Numbered from the stretch's first letter, positions 25,724 through 36,536 are shown. The stretch is 64,000 bases of DNA from Hyalangium ruber (GCF_034259325.1 NZ_JAXIVS010000001.1:1178001-1242000), one strand, 5' to 3'. The notes: a model not told the origin generated them from the letters alone. Translations and numbers: made by a program.

Positions 25724-27403
25724 TCAGAACGGCGCGGGGCGCTCGAAGGAGAGCCGCTGGCCCGTGGCTGGGTGGCTGAAGGAGAGCGCCTCCGCGTGCA
25801 GGAGCAGGCGCCCCTCCGGGTGCCCATAGAGGCGGTCTCCGACGATGGGCGTGCCCAGGCCCAGGGGGTGTGCCGCGTGGACCCGGAGCTGGTGCGTTCT
25901 GCCGGTGCGGGGAAAGAGGGCCACGCGCGTGCGGGCTCCGCGACGCTCGAGGACCTGCCACTCCGTGACCGCGGCCTTCCCATGTACGGGGTCGTGGATC
26001 TGCCGGGGCCGGTCCTGGAGGTCCACGCGCATCGGCAGCTCGATGGTCCCCCGCTCTCCGCGCACCGGACCGTCGAGCCAGGCCACATAGCGCTTGTGGA
26101 CCTCGCGCTGGAGGAACTGCCGCTGCAGAGAGGCGTGCGTCCGCGGATCGAGCGCCGCGACGAGCAGCCCCGAGGTGTCCAGGTCGAGGCGGTGTACCAG
26201 GAGCGGGCCCGTGGCGTGCGGATACCGGGCGCGCAGCCGGGCGAGCACCGAGTCTGTCACCGAGGCGTCGCGCCCGGGCACGGAGAGCAGGCCACAGGGC
26301 TTGTCGACGACTACCATCCACGCATCCTCGAAGAGGACGGGCAGCGTGTCGTCCACGAGGCTCGGCGGCGCGAAGGCCCTGGAGGGAGCGACCCGCAGGC
26401 CCTCCAGCATGAACGACAGCAGGGGCCCGCACTTGTCCTTGCAGGCGGGATAGAACGCGCCGGAGACGCGGCCGCCCGAGGACGGGGGAGCACCCCACCA
26501 GAACTCGGCCAGCGCGAGCGGGCGCAGGCCGTGGGTGAAGGCATGGGCGAGCAGCTTCGGGCCCGCGCAGTCCGCCGTCCCCGAGGGCGGCGCTCCGGAC
26601 GTGAACAGGGCCCGCAGGGGACGGCGCTCGCCCCGAGCATTGGGGACGACATAGGTGTCGTGGATGCGCCGCATGAGCGCGCGGCAGACGATCCGCCGCA
26701 GACGATCGAGGGCTTGCAGACGCCGCTCGAGCCGTGCCCTCCCCTGCTCCACCGCATGCAGTTCCTGCTCTTGGGCCGCCTCCATTCGGCGCCGCTCCGC
26801 CTTGTCTCCTCGGCTCTCCTGATCGAGCGCATGGAGCGCCTCGCGCCTGCCGGCTTCCGTGAGCGCAGGCGCGGACGCGAGGGCCTCCCGTCGGGCGTGC
26901 CGAGCGCGCCGGTTCGCTTCATGGCGAGCCCGTAGCTCCGCGCGTTGTTCGGTGTGGCGAGCCTCCAGTGCCGCATGCGCGGCGCGGCTCTCACGAAGCT
27001 CCGCCGAGGATTGGAATGCCTCCGAGCGGGCGATCAGCCCCTTCACTGTCAGCTCGCCCGGAGGCTCCACCTGAGCACGCGCCTCGCGGTCGAAGAGTGG
27101 CGGGACGAAGCCCTCCACCTCCCACCGTCCGCCGAGCATGCCGGAGAAGGAGCGCAGGTAGCCGATGCGTCCGTCCGGCGCCTGCACGACCAGGACGCCG
27201 AACATCTTGCCGCCCTCGGGGCCCTCGAGCGTGGCGGTGGGGAGGCCGGGGGCAATGAAGCCCTTCCGAAGGTGCGCCTGCATCTCCTCCGCGGCCCGAC
27301 GCGCCAGCCCCTGCGGACCATGCTCGTCCCAGGGGCTCGGGAAGGCCTCGTCCCGCTCGTGCGGGGCCGGCCGCGGCTCGAAGAAGGTGACCCACGTCTC
27401 CAC
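25724..27403 (-). CDS. RluA-family pseudouridine synthase with long N-terminal extension
   Basis: A 559-residue protein. The C-terminal ~215 residues are a pseudouridine synthase: VVVDKPCGLLSVPGR, catalytic Asp in LLVHRLDLDTSGLLV, RTGRTHQLRVHAAH, IVGDRLYG. The N-terminal ~300 residues include a charged, Arg/Glu-rich coiled-coil stretch (~140-250) and a Cys-containing segment (YPACKDKCGPLL). This long RluA variant occurs in some proteobacteria. The target RNA is not evident. GTG at 27403 is chosen with a GAAGAG upstream; TTG at 27445 is an alternative. Confidence 0.88.
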   Translation of the reverse strand: METWVTFFEPRPAPHERDEAFPSPWDEHGPQGLARRAAEEMQAHLRKGFIAPGLPTATLEGPEGGKMFGVLVVQAPDGRIGYLRSFSGMLGGRWEVEGFVPPLFDREARAQVEPPGELTVKGLIARSEAFQSSAELRESRAAHAALEARHTEQRAELRARHEANRRARHARREALASAPALTEAGRREALHALDQESRGDKAERRRMEAAQEQELHAVEQGRARLERRLQALDRLRRIVCRALMRRIHDTYVVPNARGERRPLRALFTSGAPPSGTADCAGPKLLAHAFTHGLRPLALAEFWWGAPPSSGGRVSGAFYPACKDKCGPLLSFMLEGLRVAPSRAFAPPSLVDDTLPVLFEDAWMVVVDKPCGLLSVPGRDASVTDSVLARLRARYPHATGPLLVHRLDLDTSGLLVAALDPRTHASLQRQFLQREVHKRYVAWLDGPVRGERGTIELPMRVDLQDRPRQIHDPVHGKAAVTEWQVLERRGARTRVALFPRTGRTHQLRVHAAHPLGLGTPIVGDRLYGHPEGRLLLHAEALSFSHPATGQRLSFERPAPF

Positions 27404-27449
27404 GGGCTCTTCGTTACCACGAAACCCGGGCCACCCTTCCTTCAAGCGC

Positions 27450-28166
27450 TCAGCGCAAGGGCAATTCGCGGAAGAGGATGTCCTGCTCGTAGCCCAGGCG
27501 GCGCACGGCCTCCACGAAGCGCTCGGTGGCGATGATCATCGTCACGAGGTCTTCCATTCTGAACAGGTCCAGGTGGCTGGGCAGGGTGGCCGTGTCCAGG
27601 ATGGGCTCGTCCGGCCGCTTCACCCCGAACCGCCCGCATTTCGTGCAGGGGGGAAGACGATCCGCAGGCAGACAGTCCGGATGAAGGCGTCCGCGTGGCA
27701 GCAGTTCCAACTCCAGGAGCGCTGGCGGGTTCTTCCCGCGGAAGCGCATCTCCGTGCGGCAGCCCTTCAAGCCCTGGAGTCCCTCGATTGTCAGGCGCGC
27801 CAGCGGCTCGGGCCTGATGAGCAGCATCCAGGAAATCTGAAGGCAAAGCGGACCGAACTCTCCCCGAGCAGCACCTACGAGAGGACCGAACTTGATTCCC
27901 GGCTGGAGCTGGACGCCAGAGGGCGCCAGGGGGCGTACTTGCTCGCGGAGCCGCTCGAACTCCGAGTAGTCCTCTTCCAATCGGGCGGAGTACTTCTCCT
28001 GCTCCGGGACATGCGACAAATCCACGGAGGGGAAGGCAAGCCCTGCCGTGGACCAGATGGCCTGGCACAAGGGACAGTGAATGCCAGGCAAGCCCCATTT
28101 GTGCTCGTCGTCATAGCCACCCGAATAGCGGGGATGCTCGACACGACGCAGCCAGTAGAAGCGCAT
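27450..28166 (-). CDS. SitI6-type double-CXXCG immunity protein
   Basis: A 238-residue protein of the Myxococcus paralogous double-CXXCG family, in which Sit immunity proteins are known. The two Cys pairs are HCPLCQAIW near residue 30 (the second CXXC lacks the Gly) and PCTKCGRFG near residue 175. Immunity proteins of this family protect against the cognate SitA lipoprotein toxin passed between kin by TraAB outer-membrane exchange. It begins 6 bp after the toxin gene, the usual order. The assignment rests on motif spacing and neighbourhood. Confidence 0.85.
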   Translation of the reverse strand: MRFYWLRRVEHPRYSGGYDDEHKWGLPGIHCPLCQAIWSTAGLAFPSVDLSHVPEQEKYSARLEEDYSEFERLREQVRPLAPSGVQLQPGIKFGPLVGAARGEFGPLCLQISWMLLIRPEPLARLTIEGLQGLKGCRTEMRFRGKNPPALLELELLPRGRLHPDCLPADRLPPCTKCGRFGVKRPDEPILDTATLPSHLDLFRMEDLVTMIIATERFVEAVRRLGYEQDILFRELPLR

Positions 28167-28172
28167 GGAGTC

Positions 28173-28943
28173 TCAGGGGTTCCGGAATGGCGGTGGGTGC
28201 AGGGTCCAAAGCTTGTACGGGAGGATGACGCCGAACAGGCCGAACTCGTAGATGAGCTGTCCTGCATGCCGGTGTATCTCCTCTTTTGGGGCCCCGGGAT
28301 TTTCGTTGATGAACTTGTCCCACGCCGCATTCCACGGGCCACCATTCGCGCCTCGGTGGATGCGCCGGTGCTCTGGCACCTCCAGCGGAAGGATGTACGC
28401 ATCAATATCGATGCCCTTCTCGGTGAACCACTGCCTGAAGGCCTGCGGGTAGATATGGTGCCCCTCGTGGGGCTTCTTGCGGTAGGCCTCGGCTTCGGCC
28501 AGCAGTTGTTTCTGGCTGGGCAGCAGCTCGGACTTGGGTTGAGGTCCCCAGTGGATGATGAACACCGGCCGGGTATCACCGGACACTTCCTGGGCACTGC
28601 CCCGGTAGCGCTCGATTCCCGGCCCCGGACTGGGCAGCGGGGGAAGCCTGGTACTCGTTCCCCCTTGTCCCGGGCTGGTGGGCAATGGGGGCCGTAGATG
28701 GCGGGCGAGCACCCTCTGCCCCGCCGTCAGGCGCTCCACGACCTCACGGCAGCGGTACGCGCCACACTGGCTCTCATCGCACAACACCCCCAGGGTGCCG
28801 TCTTCGGAACAGAGCTGCTCGAACGAGGCTGCTTCCGAAGCCACCTCGCAGCCCTCGTCGGTGCCCTCGATGGGCCGGGTGGCTACACAGGCCGCCAGCA
28901 GGCAGCACGCCAAGAACAGGCACCACTCCTTGAAGCCGCGCAT
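28173..28943 (-). CDS. SitA6-type polymorphic toxin lipoprotein with HNH/HHH-like domain
   Basis: A 256-residue lipoprotein. The signal peptide ends LLAACVATRP (lipobox Cys at about 19). A Cys-rich segment (CEVASEAASFEQLCSEDG..CDESQCGAYRCREVVERL) and a Pro-rich linker follow. The C-terminal domain (EGHHIYPQAFRQWFTEKGIDIDAYILPLEVPEHRRIHRG) is a predicted His-rich nuclease of the Myxococcus paralogous lipoprotein family. In Myxococcus such lipoproteins are exchanged between cells and kill recipients lacking immunity. The start at 28943 is chosen for the signal peptide. SitI6-type immunity gene directly downstream. Confidence 0.85.
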   Translation of the reverse strand: MRGFKEWCLFLACCLLAACVATRPIEGTDEGCEVASEAASFEQLCSEDGTLGVLCDESQCGAYRCREVVERLTAGQRVLARHLRPPLPTSPGQGGTSTRLPPLPSPGPGIERYRGSAQEVSGDTRPVFIIHWGPQPKSELLPSQKQLLAEAEAYRKKPHEGHHIYPQAFRQWFTEKGIDIDAYILPLEVPEHRRIHRGANGGPWNAAWDKFINENPGAPKEEIHRHAGQLIYEFGLFGVILPYKLWTLHPPPFRNP

Positions 28944-29051
28944 GAGGTTTCCGCTCCCTGGGTGGGAATCTACTGATACCGCAGGGATTGAGGTACAGAG
29001 GGTGGCCATGCACTCTCACCCCTGCCCCCTCCTGAAGAGAGAAGGTGAGGC

Positions 29052-29180
29052 TCAGCGCCAGACGTGCGAGAGAACGCAGGCGTTGAGGCCGCCCACGCCC
29101 ATTGACAGCTTGCCCGCCACATCCCTGGGCGTCGGCACCTCGCGGTCGTAGGCGAAGAGGCTGTGCGCCTTGCCGATCTT
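29052..29180 (-). pseudogene. Possible 3' remnant of a beta-ketoacyl synthase gene
   Basis: The frame ending at 29052 reads KAHSLFAYDREVPTPRD then GVGGLNACVLSH, resembling the C-terminal region of ketosynthases, where a GFGG(x)N motif lies near the end. No upstream catalytic part is present on this strand. It could be chance; it sits in a zone of gene fragments between the toxin gene and the reductase cluster. Confidence 0.3.
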
Positions 29181-29183
29181 CAG

Positions 29184-29212
29184 CTCAAAGCGGCGGGTTG
29201 CTCCGCTTTGAG
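29184..29212. other. Strong inverted repeat
   Basis: CTCAAAGCGG (29184-29193) pairs perfectly with CCGCTTTGAG (29203-29212) around a 9-nt loop. There is no U-run on either side. It abuts the tRNA-like remnant at 29206-29287 and could be a decayed terminator or a recombination scar. Confidence 0.5.
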
Positions 29213-29287
29213 GCGGCGGGAATCGACCCCGCATCAGAGCGGAAGCAAAACCCCAAGCAGGTCGCGCTGTTACCGGCTAACGCCTTG
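29206..29287 (-). other. Degenerate tRNA-like remnant
   Basis: On the minus strand a T-arm-like hairpin (GCGGG, GTCGATT, CCCGC) is followed by an acceptor-like CGCCTC. Upstream is an AGGCG that could pair with CGCCT, and a GGTAACAG run reminiscent of a D-loop. The invariant TTC of the T-loop is GTC, and no clean anticodon stem was found. The T-arm and acceptor nearly match the intact att core at 62247-62271. I read it as a decayed tRNA or an old att site, not a working tRNA. Confidence 0.35.
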
Positions 29288-29442
29288 ATCTCACATCAGA
29301 TCGTTCCCCTGCTCTGTCCCGCCTCGTCCCGTCTCGTCCCGTTCAATTCCGCGCTGGTGGGTCACACTGGGGCACATGCAGCCCAACAGGGGCCCAAGAG
29401 GGCTCCTGTCCTTCCTCTGCTCCGAGCGGAATCCCACGTTCC

Positions 29443-29562
29443 TCAACGATCGTTTCCAGCGACGGCGATGCCCTCCTTCACGAACGCCCGCGCGATGCCA
29501 AGCCCCGTGCCTTTGCTTCCGCCGGTGATGAGCACGACTTTGCCTTTGAGAGGTGAATGCAT
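29443..29562 (-). pseudogene. N-terminal remnant of a short-chain dehydrogenase
   Basis: A 39-codon frame from ATG 29562 reads MHSPLKGKVVLITGGSKGTGLGIARAFVKEG and stops soon after. TGGSKGTGLG is the cofactor-binding TGxxxGxG of SDR enzymes, and the rest of the ~250-residue enzyme is missing. It lies just downstream of the aldo/keto reductase gene, on the same strand. It may be the truncated last gene of that cluster. Confidence 0.65.
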
Positions 29563-29667
29563 GTCTGTTCCTTTCGGTGCGGCGGATGGTGCGGCGGTGA
29601 AAATTGGAGTCGTCGTCGCGACAGGGCGTCGCGTCGCGGTGCTCTCGTCTGGGGACCGGTTGACGGA

Positions 29668-31867
<2,200 letters not shown>

Positions 31868-31871
<4 letters not shown>

Positions 31872-32611
31872 GGGTTGCTCCTCTGCGGGTTGGTGAAGCG
31901 TGAACTGCTGGTTGGGTCGCTGGCGCTGTCGCGCGCTCGCGATGAGCTGCGGCGCCGCTCCGCGAGGTGGGCCAACAGGGCGATGGAGATAGACGCCGCG
32001 AGCAGGCCCGCCATGATGGGCCACGCGCCTGGCTGGAGGTTCCCGGAGGCGTCGAAGAGCTCGGCGCCGAGGTAGCTCACGACAAGCAGCGGCGGCGCGT
32101 AGCCGATTATCGAGCCCCAGAAGTGGGTCCAGAAGCCGACCCGCGACACCCCGAAGAACCAGTGCAGAGGCTGCGGCATCCAGAGCATGAGCCGGAGGAG
32201 GACGACCATCCGGAAGGCGCTTCGCTCCAGGGACGCCTCGTACTTGCGGAGCCGAGAGGGGATGCGCGACGCGACCCAGTCCCTCGCCACAAAGCGGGCG
32301 AAGGCGAACCCCACCACGCTCGCGGCCATCGTTCCGACCATCGACAGCGCGAACGCCGTGGGCCACGGCCAGATGAGCGGCGCCGCGACGATGAAGACCG
32401 TCCCCGGGACCCCGAAGGGCTGCAGCACGGCGTACGCGAGGACGAAGACGAGGTAGCCCAGCGGCCCCATCGCGACGAGCGCGTCGGCGAGGGCCTTCGG
32501 CTCATCAACCCGAGCCAGAAGCCCGAAGTGGTAGGCGCTGGCGAGCATGAGCAGCACCACTAGGACGGCGGCGATGCGTGCGCTTCGGAGCGAGCGAGGC
32601 GCCGGGGTCAT
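31868..32611 (-). CDS. TVP38/TMEM64 (VTT/DedA-like) membrane protein
   Basis: A 247-residue membrane protein with the VTT/SNARE-associated core: LQPFGVPGTVFIVAAPLIWPWPTAFALSMVGTMAASVVGFAFARFVARDWV, and RMVVLLRLMLWMPQPLHWFFGVSRVGFWTHFWGSIIGYAPPLLVVSYLGAEL. DedA-superfamily proteins act in lipid translocation or membrane homeostasis. The C-terminal 30 residues are Arg/Ser-rich and cytoplasmic. It overlaps both neighbours by 4 bp. Confidence 0.88.
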
Positions 32612-33270
32612 GCGCCGACCCGGTTGATGTCGGCGGACTCCAGGATGAACCGGTCCGCTCGTCCCTCGACAACGCCGAGCATGGCGCGGCCCAGCCGCTC
32701 TGACGTGGTGAAGAGGAACGGCATCGCGCGCACCAGCAGCGGCGTCATCAGGAACAGCGGCTTCAACAATATGACGCCGAGCTGATAGCCCCACGTCTTG
32801 CTCCGGATGCCGGGGCCCGGCCTGATGAAGCCGGGGCGGACCGCGCCCGCGTGCCGGAACGGCATCGCGAGCAGGGCGCCCTCGACGCGTTGGCGAACGC
32901 GCGCCCACATCCCGGGACCGCCCGCGCCGCCGGCGGAGCAGTAGCAGAACGACAGGCCGGGGTTGAGCCGCAGGAGCGTCCGCGCCCAAGCGAGCGTCAG
33001 CTCCTCGGTCACCCGGGCGTAGGCCGCCTCATCGAGGCCGACCGCGCTGATTCCGATCGCCCAGATGCACGCGTCGTAGCCAATGAGCTGGGGCTCGAGC
33101 GGCGCGATGTCGAACAGGTCCTGGACGAGGAACTCGCGCAGCTTCGGATGCACGACCCCTGTCGCGCTCCGGCTGATGCTGAGCACCGCCTCGACGTTGG
33201 GCGACACCAGGGCTTCGCGGAGGGCGCCGGTGCCCACCATGCCGGTCGCTCCGAAGACGATGAGTTTCAC
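32608..33270 (-). CDS. NAD(P)-binding (NmrA/epimerase-like) protein
   Basis: A 220-residue Rossmann protein with the N-terminal VKLIVFGATGMVGTGALREAL, CIWAIGISAVG, and a FCYCSAGGAGGPG strand. The SDR-type Tyr-Lys pair is not evident, so it is closer to the atypical SDR/NmrA group. The GTG start at 33270 overlaps the TetR stop by 4 bp. Cytoplasmic; the ligand is unknown. Confidence 0.8.
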   Translation of the reverse strand: MKLIVFGATGMVGTGALREALVSPNVEAVLSISRSATGVVHPKLREFLVQDLFDIAPLEPQLIGYDACIWAIGISAVGLDEAAYARVTEELTLAWARTLLRLNPGLSFCYCSAGGAGGPGMWARVRQRVEGALLAMPFRHAGAVRPGFIRPGPGIRSKTWGYQLGVILLKPLFLMTPLLVRAMPFLFTTSERLGRAMLGVVEGRADRFILESADINRVGA

Positions 33271-33833
33271 TGTTGTTTCTCCGTTTCCTTGATGGCCGCG
33301 ACGAAACGGGCTGCCAGCAGGCGCGTCCGCTTCTCGAGGGTTTTCGGTGTTGGGGCGTCCGCGAGCAGGCCGTCGAGGGCGAGGAGAAAGACCTCGGCGC
33401 TCGCGTCGTCGCGCAGAATGGTCGCGACGCACTCGTGCGCGACCTTCCGATGCCGAGCGTCGAGCTTCGGATCAATGCGGTCACACGCCTCGAAGAATTC
33501 TCGGCCCATCGGCGCGCTGACCATCTCGGCCCATGGATCGAGTGCGATCAGGCGGCAGACCTCGAGCAACCGCTCGAGAGAGGTGCCGGGCCCAGCGGCT
33601 GCCGCTTTCGCCGCTGGGTGCCGCGAAACGAGCCAGTCCTCAAAGACCGCCTTGAAGATGTCCTCTTTGTCCTTGAAGACTTTGTACAAAAGCGTCCGAG
33701 AGAGCTTGGAGCGCTTCGCGATGTCTTCGAAGGCGGTCTTCGAAAAGCCGAAGTTGAGGAAGCACCACTGCGCGGCGGCCACAATCTTTTCGCGCCGCGC
33801 TGCTGCTTCGTCGTCTTTCAATGGACTTGGCAC
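33267..33833 (-). CDS. TetR-family transcriptional regulator
   Basis: A 188-residue regulator. N-terminal HTH: ARREKIVAAAQWCFLNFGFSKTAFEDIAKRSKLSRTLLYKVFKDKEDIFKAVFEDWL. The ligand-binding C-terminal domain is unrelated to well-known members by eye. A GTG start at 33833 is the best fit. It is internal to a tight minus-strand gene set and probably controls it; an inverted repeat fitting an operator lies at the cluster promoter (35060-35083). Confidence 0.92.
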   Translation of the reverse strand: MPSPLKDDEAAARREKIVAAAQWCFLNFGFSKTAFEDIAKRSKLSRTLLYKVFKDKEDIFKAVFEDWLVSRHPAAKAAAAGPGTSLERLLEVCRLIALDPWAEMVSAPMGREFFEACDRIDPKLDARHRKVAHECVATILRDDASAEVFLLALDGLLADAPTPKTLEKRTRLLAARFVAAIKETEKQQ

Positions 33834-33913
33834 GTGGACCTCGTGACGTCTGGTTGGGGAAACGCGGGCGGGGCACTGCTGAACGGTGTTCAGGGAGAGC
33901 GCGAGCGCTGGAG

Positions 33914-35002
33914 TCAGTCGATCGCCTGGGTGAAGGCCGCGGTCGGGACGGGCGCGGCGATGGCCGTCTGCTCCACCTCGCGCCACCATGCGTCGACGGA
34001 CTCCACCCTGGCCGGTTCGATGGGCTGACCGAGCCTCGGCATCACGAGGGGCGCGCCCGCCGACGCAGCCTTGACGAGCGTCTCGGCGGGCTCGTCCCAG
34101 GAATGAATCGCGAGATTGAAAGTGCCCCAGTGGACGGGGAGCAGCGCGCCTCCACCCAACAGCGCGTGCGCGCGGAGCGCGTTTTCGGCTCCCAGGTGAA
34201 TGTGGCTGAAACCCGGGTGCCATGCGCCGACCTCGAGCATCACGAGGTCGAAGGCGCCGAGCCGCTCGCGAATCTCCGCGTACTCCGGGGTGAGCCCCGT
34301 GTCGCCGCTGAAGAAGACGGAGTGCCGAGGTCCTCGGACGACGAGAGACGACCACAGGGTTCGATTGCGTGAGACCAGGCCCCGTCCCGAGAAGTGCCGC
34401 GAGGGCGCCGCCGTGATGGAGAGGTCGCCGAGCTGAACGGACTCCCACCAGTCCAACTCGAAGATCCGCTCCGTCGGCACGCCCCACGCCTCCAGATGGG
34501 CGCCGACGCCCAGAGAGGTGACGAACGGGGCGCCGGTCGAGAGCAGGCGCTGAATGCTCGGGTAGTCGAGATGGTCGTAGTGGTCGTGAGAGACGAGGAT
34601 GGCGTCGAGCGCGGGCAGTTGCTCAATCTCCACCGGAGCGGGGTGGAACCGCTTCGGGCCTGCGAAGGACAGCGGCGAGACGCGCTGCCCCCAGACCGGG
34701 TCCGTGAGCACGCGCGTCCCGTCAATCTCGAGCAGCACCGTCGAGTGTCCGAGCCAAGTCGCCCTCAGCCCGGTGTCCGGCGGGCGCCGCCACCCGTCCA
34801 GCGGATTGACCATGGGAAGCGGCGCCGACGGGACTCGTCGATCGCCCCCGAACAGGTACTCCGCGAGCATCGGGAGCATCGCCGCTCCCTCCTCCCCCGG
34901 CCCCGGGACCGGGGTGTTCTGGAAGGTGCCGTTCACATAGCGGGGGGACGACTGGATGCGCTCGAGGCGAGTGCCGCGGGCTTTGCTGCCAAAGACCTTC
35001 AT
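33914..35002 (-). CDS. MBL-fold metallo-hydrolase (NAPE-PLD/UlaG-like)
   Basis: A 362-residue metallo-beta-lactamase-fold hydrolase. Metal ligands: SHDHYDHLDYPS (HxHxDH, in the form H-D-H-Y-D-H), SRHFSGRG, FSGDTGLTPEY, and PVHWGTFNLAIH. WLGHSTVLLEIDGTRVLTDPVWG is the opening of the NAPE-PLD-like group. The start at 35002 is chosen because upstream residues are not conserved in character. First gene of the minus-strand cluster, 80 bp before the TetR gene. Confidence 0.9.
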   Translation of the reverse strand: MKVFGSKARGTRLERIQSSPRYVNGTFQNTPVPGPGEEGAAMLPMLAEYLFGGDRRVPSAPLPMVNPLDGWRRPPDTGLRATWLGHSTVLLEIDGTRVLTDPVWGQRVSPLSFAGPKRFHPAPVEIEQLPALDAILVSHDHYDHLDYPSIQRLLSTGAPFVTSLGVGAHLEAWGVPTERIFELDWWESVQLGDLSITAAPSRHFSGRGLVSRNRTLWSSLVVRGPRHSVFFSGDTGLTPEYAEIRERLGAFDLVMLEVGAWHPGFSHIHLGAENALRAHALLGGGALLPVHWGTFNLAIHSWDEPAETLVKAASAGAPLVMPRLGQPIEPARVESVDAWWREVEQTAIAAPVPTAAFTQAID

Positions 35003-35059
35003 GACGTTCTCCTGAGCGGCGAGCGGTGGCGACCACCCGCTCACGACATGGAGACGTTA

Positions 35060-35084
35060 TGACAATAAGCGCATTTTTTGTCAA
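35060..35084 (-). promoter_or_regulatory. Promoter with overlapping inverted repeat for the TetR cluster
   Basis: On the minus strand TTGACA (35084-35079) is followed after 17 bp by CATAAC, a fair sigma-70-type promoter about 55-80 bp upstream of the metallo-hydrolase start. An inverted repeat TGACAA (35060-35065) / TTGTCA (35078-35083) spans it, a suitable TetR operator. AT-richness here stands out from the GC-rich surroundings. Confidence 0.6.
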
Positions 35085-35099
35085 AATGCCCCAAGGATC

Positions 35100-35420
35100 G
35101 CGCCGAGTTCGTTTGCCGAGCGGCCGAGCGTGCATCGCTGATAGCCCGCTCCCTCAAGCAGGGGCGGAGCCGAGGCTGGAGGAGGAGAGCCCCGCCTTTG
35201 CCGCGACGGTGGAGGAGCCGAGGAAGGAGCGCACACCCCGTTCGGATTGGGCCGGGCTGCTGCGCGGGACGTTCGCCCTGGATGTGTTCGCGTGCTTGAG
35301 GTGTGGAGGCAGGCTTAAGGGTAGTGGCGTACGTGAAGGGAGCAGGAGGGGTGAGAGCGATTCTGGAGCAGTTGGGGTTGCCCACGGCGAGTGCGCACCT
35401 GGCCCCTGCGCGAGGGCCAC
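35100..35420 (+). mobile_element. IS91-like transposase remnant, copy 1 (frameshifted)
   Basis: The plus strand reads RSDWAGLLRGTFALDVFACLRCGG, then after a frameshift VVAYVKGAGGVRAILEQLGLPT and LAPARGPPQSAAG. This is the C-terminal zinc-finger region of Y2_Tnp (IS91/IS801-like) transposases. About 100 codons remain. The same block occurs three more times in the window (near 40620 plus, 49000 minus and 58300 minus). Confidence 0.7.
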
Positions 35421-35715
35421 CCCAGAGCGCGGCTGGGTAATGGCGGAGGATGTCACCGGCCGAGTAGTACGGATTACACCCTACTTATCGCATCAAACGG
35501 CCGGGGTGCCGCTTGCCTGCTTGCCCGCAAGATGAGGGGATGCCTCAGTTCCTGCAGCTACACAGAGCCGGGCGGCACCAGACCATCTGGTCCATCAACT
35601 GCGCGATCACCCGTGCGGAAAATATAGGTACATGGATAGGGTTCATACCAGTCGGGCCGGAGCGGATTACGTCATCTCTCTTGCCCGCTTGCGCCTTGGC
35701 CTGGGCCCCGGCGTG
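35421..35715. other. Non-coding stretch after IS remnant
   Basis: No protein-like frame, RNA gene or repeat was recognised here. It separates the transposase remnant from the 3' end of a small gene and may be further element debris. Confidence 0.4.
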
Positions 35716-35898
35716 CTACTTCTTCACGATGGTCTTCCCGCTGATGCGCTTGAGTGTCTCGAGGATTTCCTTCGGCCACTCCTCCAGCGGGGGCATGGGA
35801 GGAATCTCGATACGGGTGCCCGGCTTCCGCGACCTGATCCACCACCAAGCCCATATCCCCATCAGGCTTACGTCCTCCGGATTCACCTCCTCCTTCAT
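35716..35898 (-). CDS. Small hypothetical protein (60 aa)
   Basis: A 60-residue protein with an acidic start (MKEEVNPEDVS), a Trp-rich segment (GIWAWWWIRSRKPG) that is too short to be a normal membrane span, and a basic C-terminus (ISGKTIVKK). It starts at 35898 in a 4-bp ATGA overlap with the upstream lipoprotein stop, so translation is coupled. A longer start at 35940 would overlap that gene by 46 bp. No family recognised; the pairing suggests a partner or immunity role, which is inference. Confidence 0.55.
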   Translation of the reverse strand: MKEEVNPEDVSLMGIWAWWWIRSRKPGTRIEIPPMPPLEEWPKEILETLKRISGKTIVKK

Positions 35899-36536
35899 TG
35901 GGACCTCCACCACCTCTGCGTGTTGGGCGCAAACGACCATTGCGGCGCGATGCCGTCAAACGCCTTCTTCAGCGCACCCTTGCCGTACGCCACCCCCATA
36001 CACGCTTCTGTCTCGGCGCGCGAGGTAGCGTCGACGAGGCCGTTCAATGCCTCGCGCTGAGCCCTTGGGAGTTCACTGCGCACCGTGACGAGGCAGAGCA
36101 CCTGTAACTGTAGCGCGAGGCAGGTCTTCTGCTGACGTGACAGCCCCGCTACAAGGCTCACCTTCCCGGCCTGCTGCGTCGCATCCTCCAGGGAGCGAGC
36201 GCACATCGCGGCATGGAAGCGGGCAGCCGCGTCCATCTCGTCCGGTGCAGGCATCTCTATGCCGTAGAGCACTGGCGCTCCCTCGGTAGCCCCGCTCGCC
36301 CTTGGAGTGTCAGCGCTCCACAGGCCCGGCTCGTTGCTGGGCGGCAGCACCCGCGTGTTGGGCGAACGAGGAAAGGGAACGGTGGCGGCGCCAGGCTGCC
36401 CAACAACCGGGGCCCCAACACCGGGACGAACAGGTGCTGGTGGAGGTCGGGCCGTCGTTGTGCCCCTGTGGTACTCGGAGCCTGCGGGCGAGGCGCAGGC
36501 GAGGAACAGGAGGGGTAACAGCCGACAGAGGTTCAT
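35895..36536 (-). CDS. Putative lipoprotein of unknown function
   Basis: A 213-residue protein. The signal peptide MNLCRLLPLLFLACASPAGSEY has a lipobox-like LLFLAC. A Pro/Arg-rich linker (~25-80) precedes a helical C-terminal domain with an even spread of Cys (AAMCARSLEDATQQAG, KTCLALQLQVLCLVTV, TEACMGVAYGKGALKKAFDG). I do not recognise the domain. It is translationally coupled to the 60-residue gene downstream. Confidence 0.65.
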   Translation of the reverse strand: MNLCRLLPLLFLACASPAGSEYHRGTTTARPPPAPVRPGVGAPVVGQPGAATVPFPRSPNTRVLPPSNEPGLWSADTPRASGATEGAPVLYGIEMPAPDEMDAAARFHAAMCARSLEDATQQAGKVSLVAGLSRQQKTCLALQLQVLCLVTVRSELPRAQREALNGLVDATSRAETEACMGVAYGKGALKKAFDGIAPQWSFAPNTQRWWRSQ

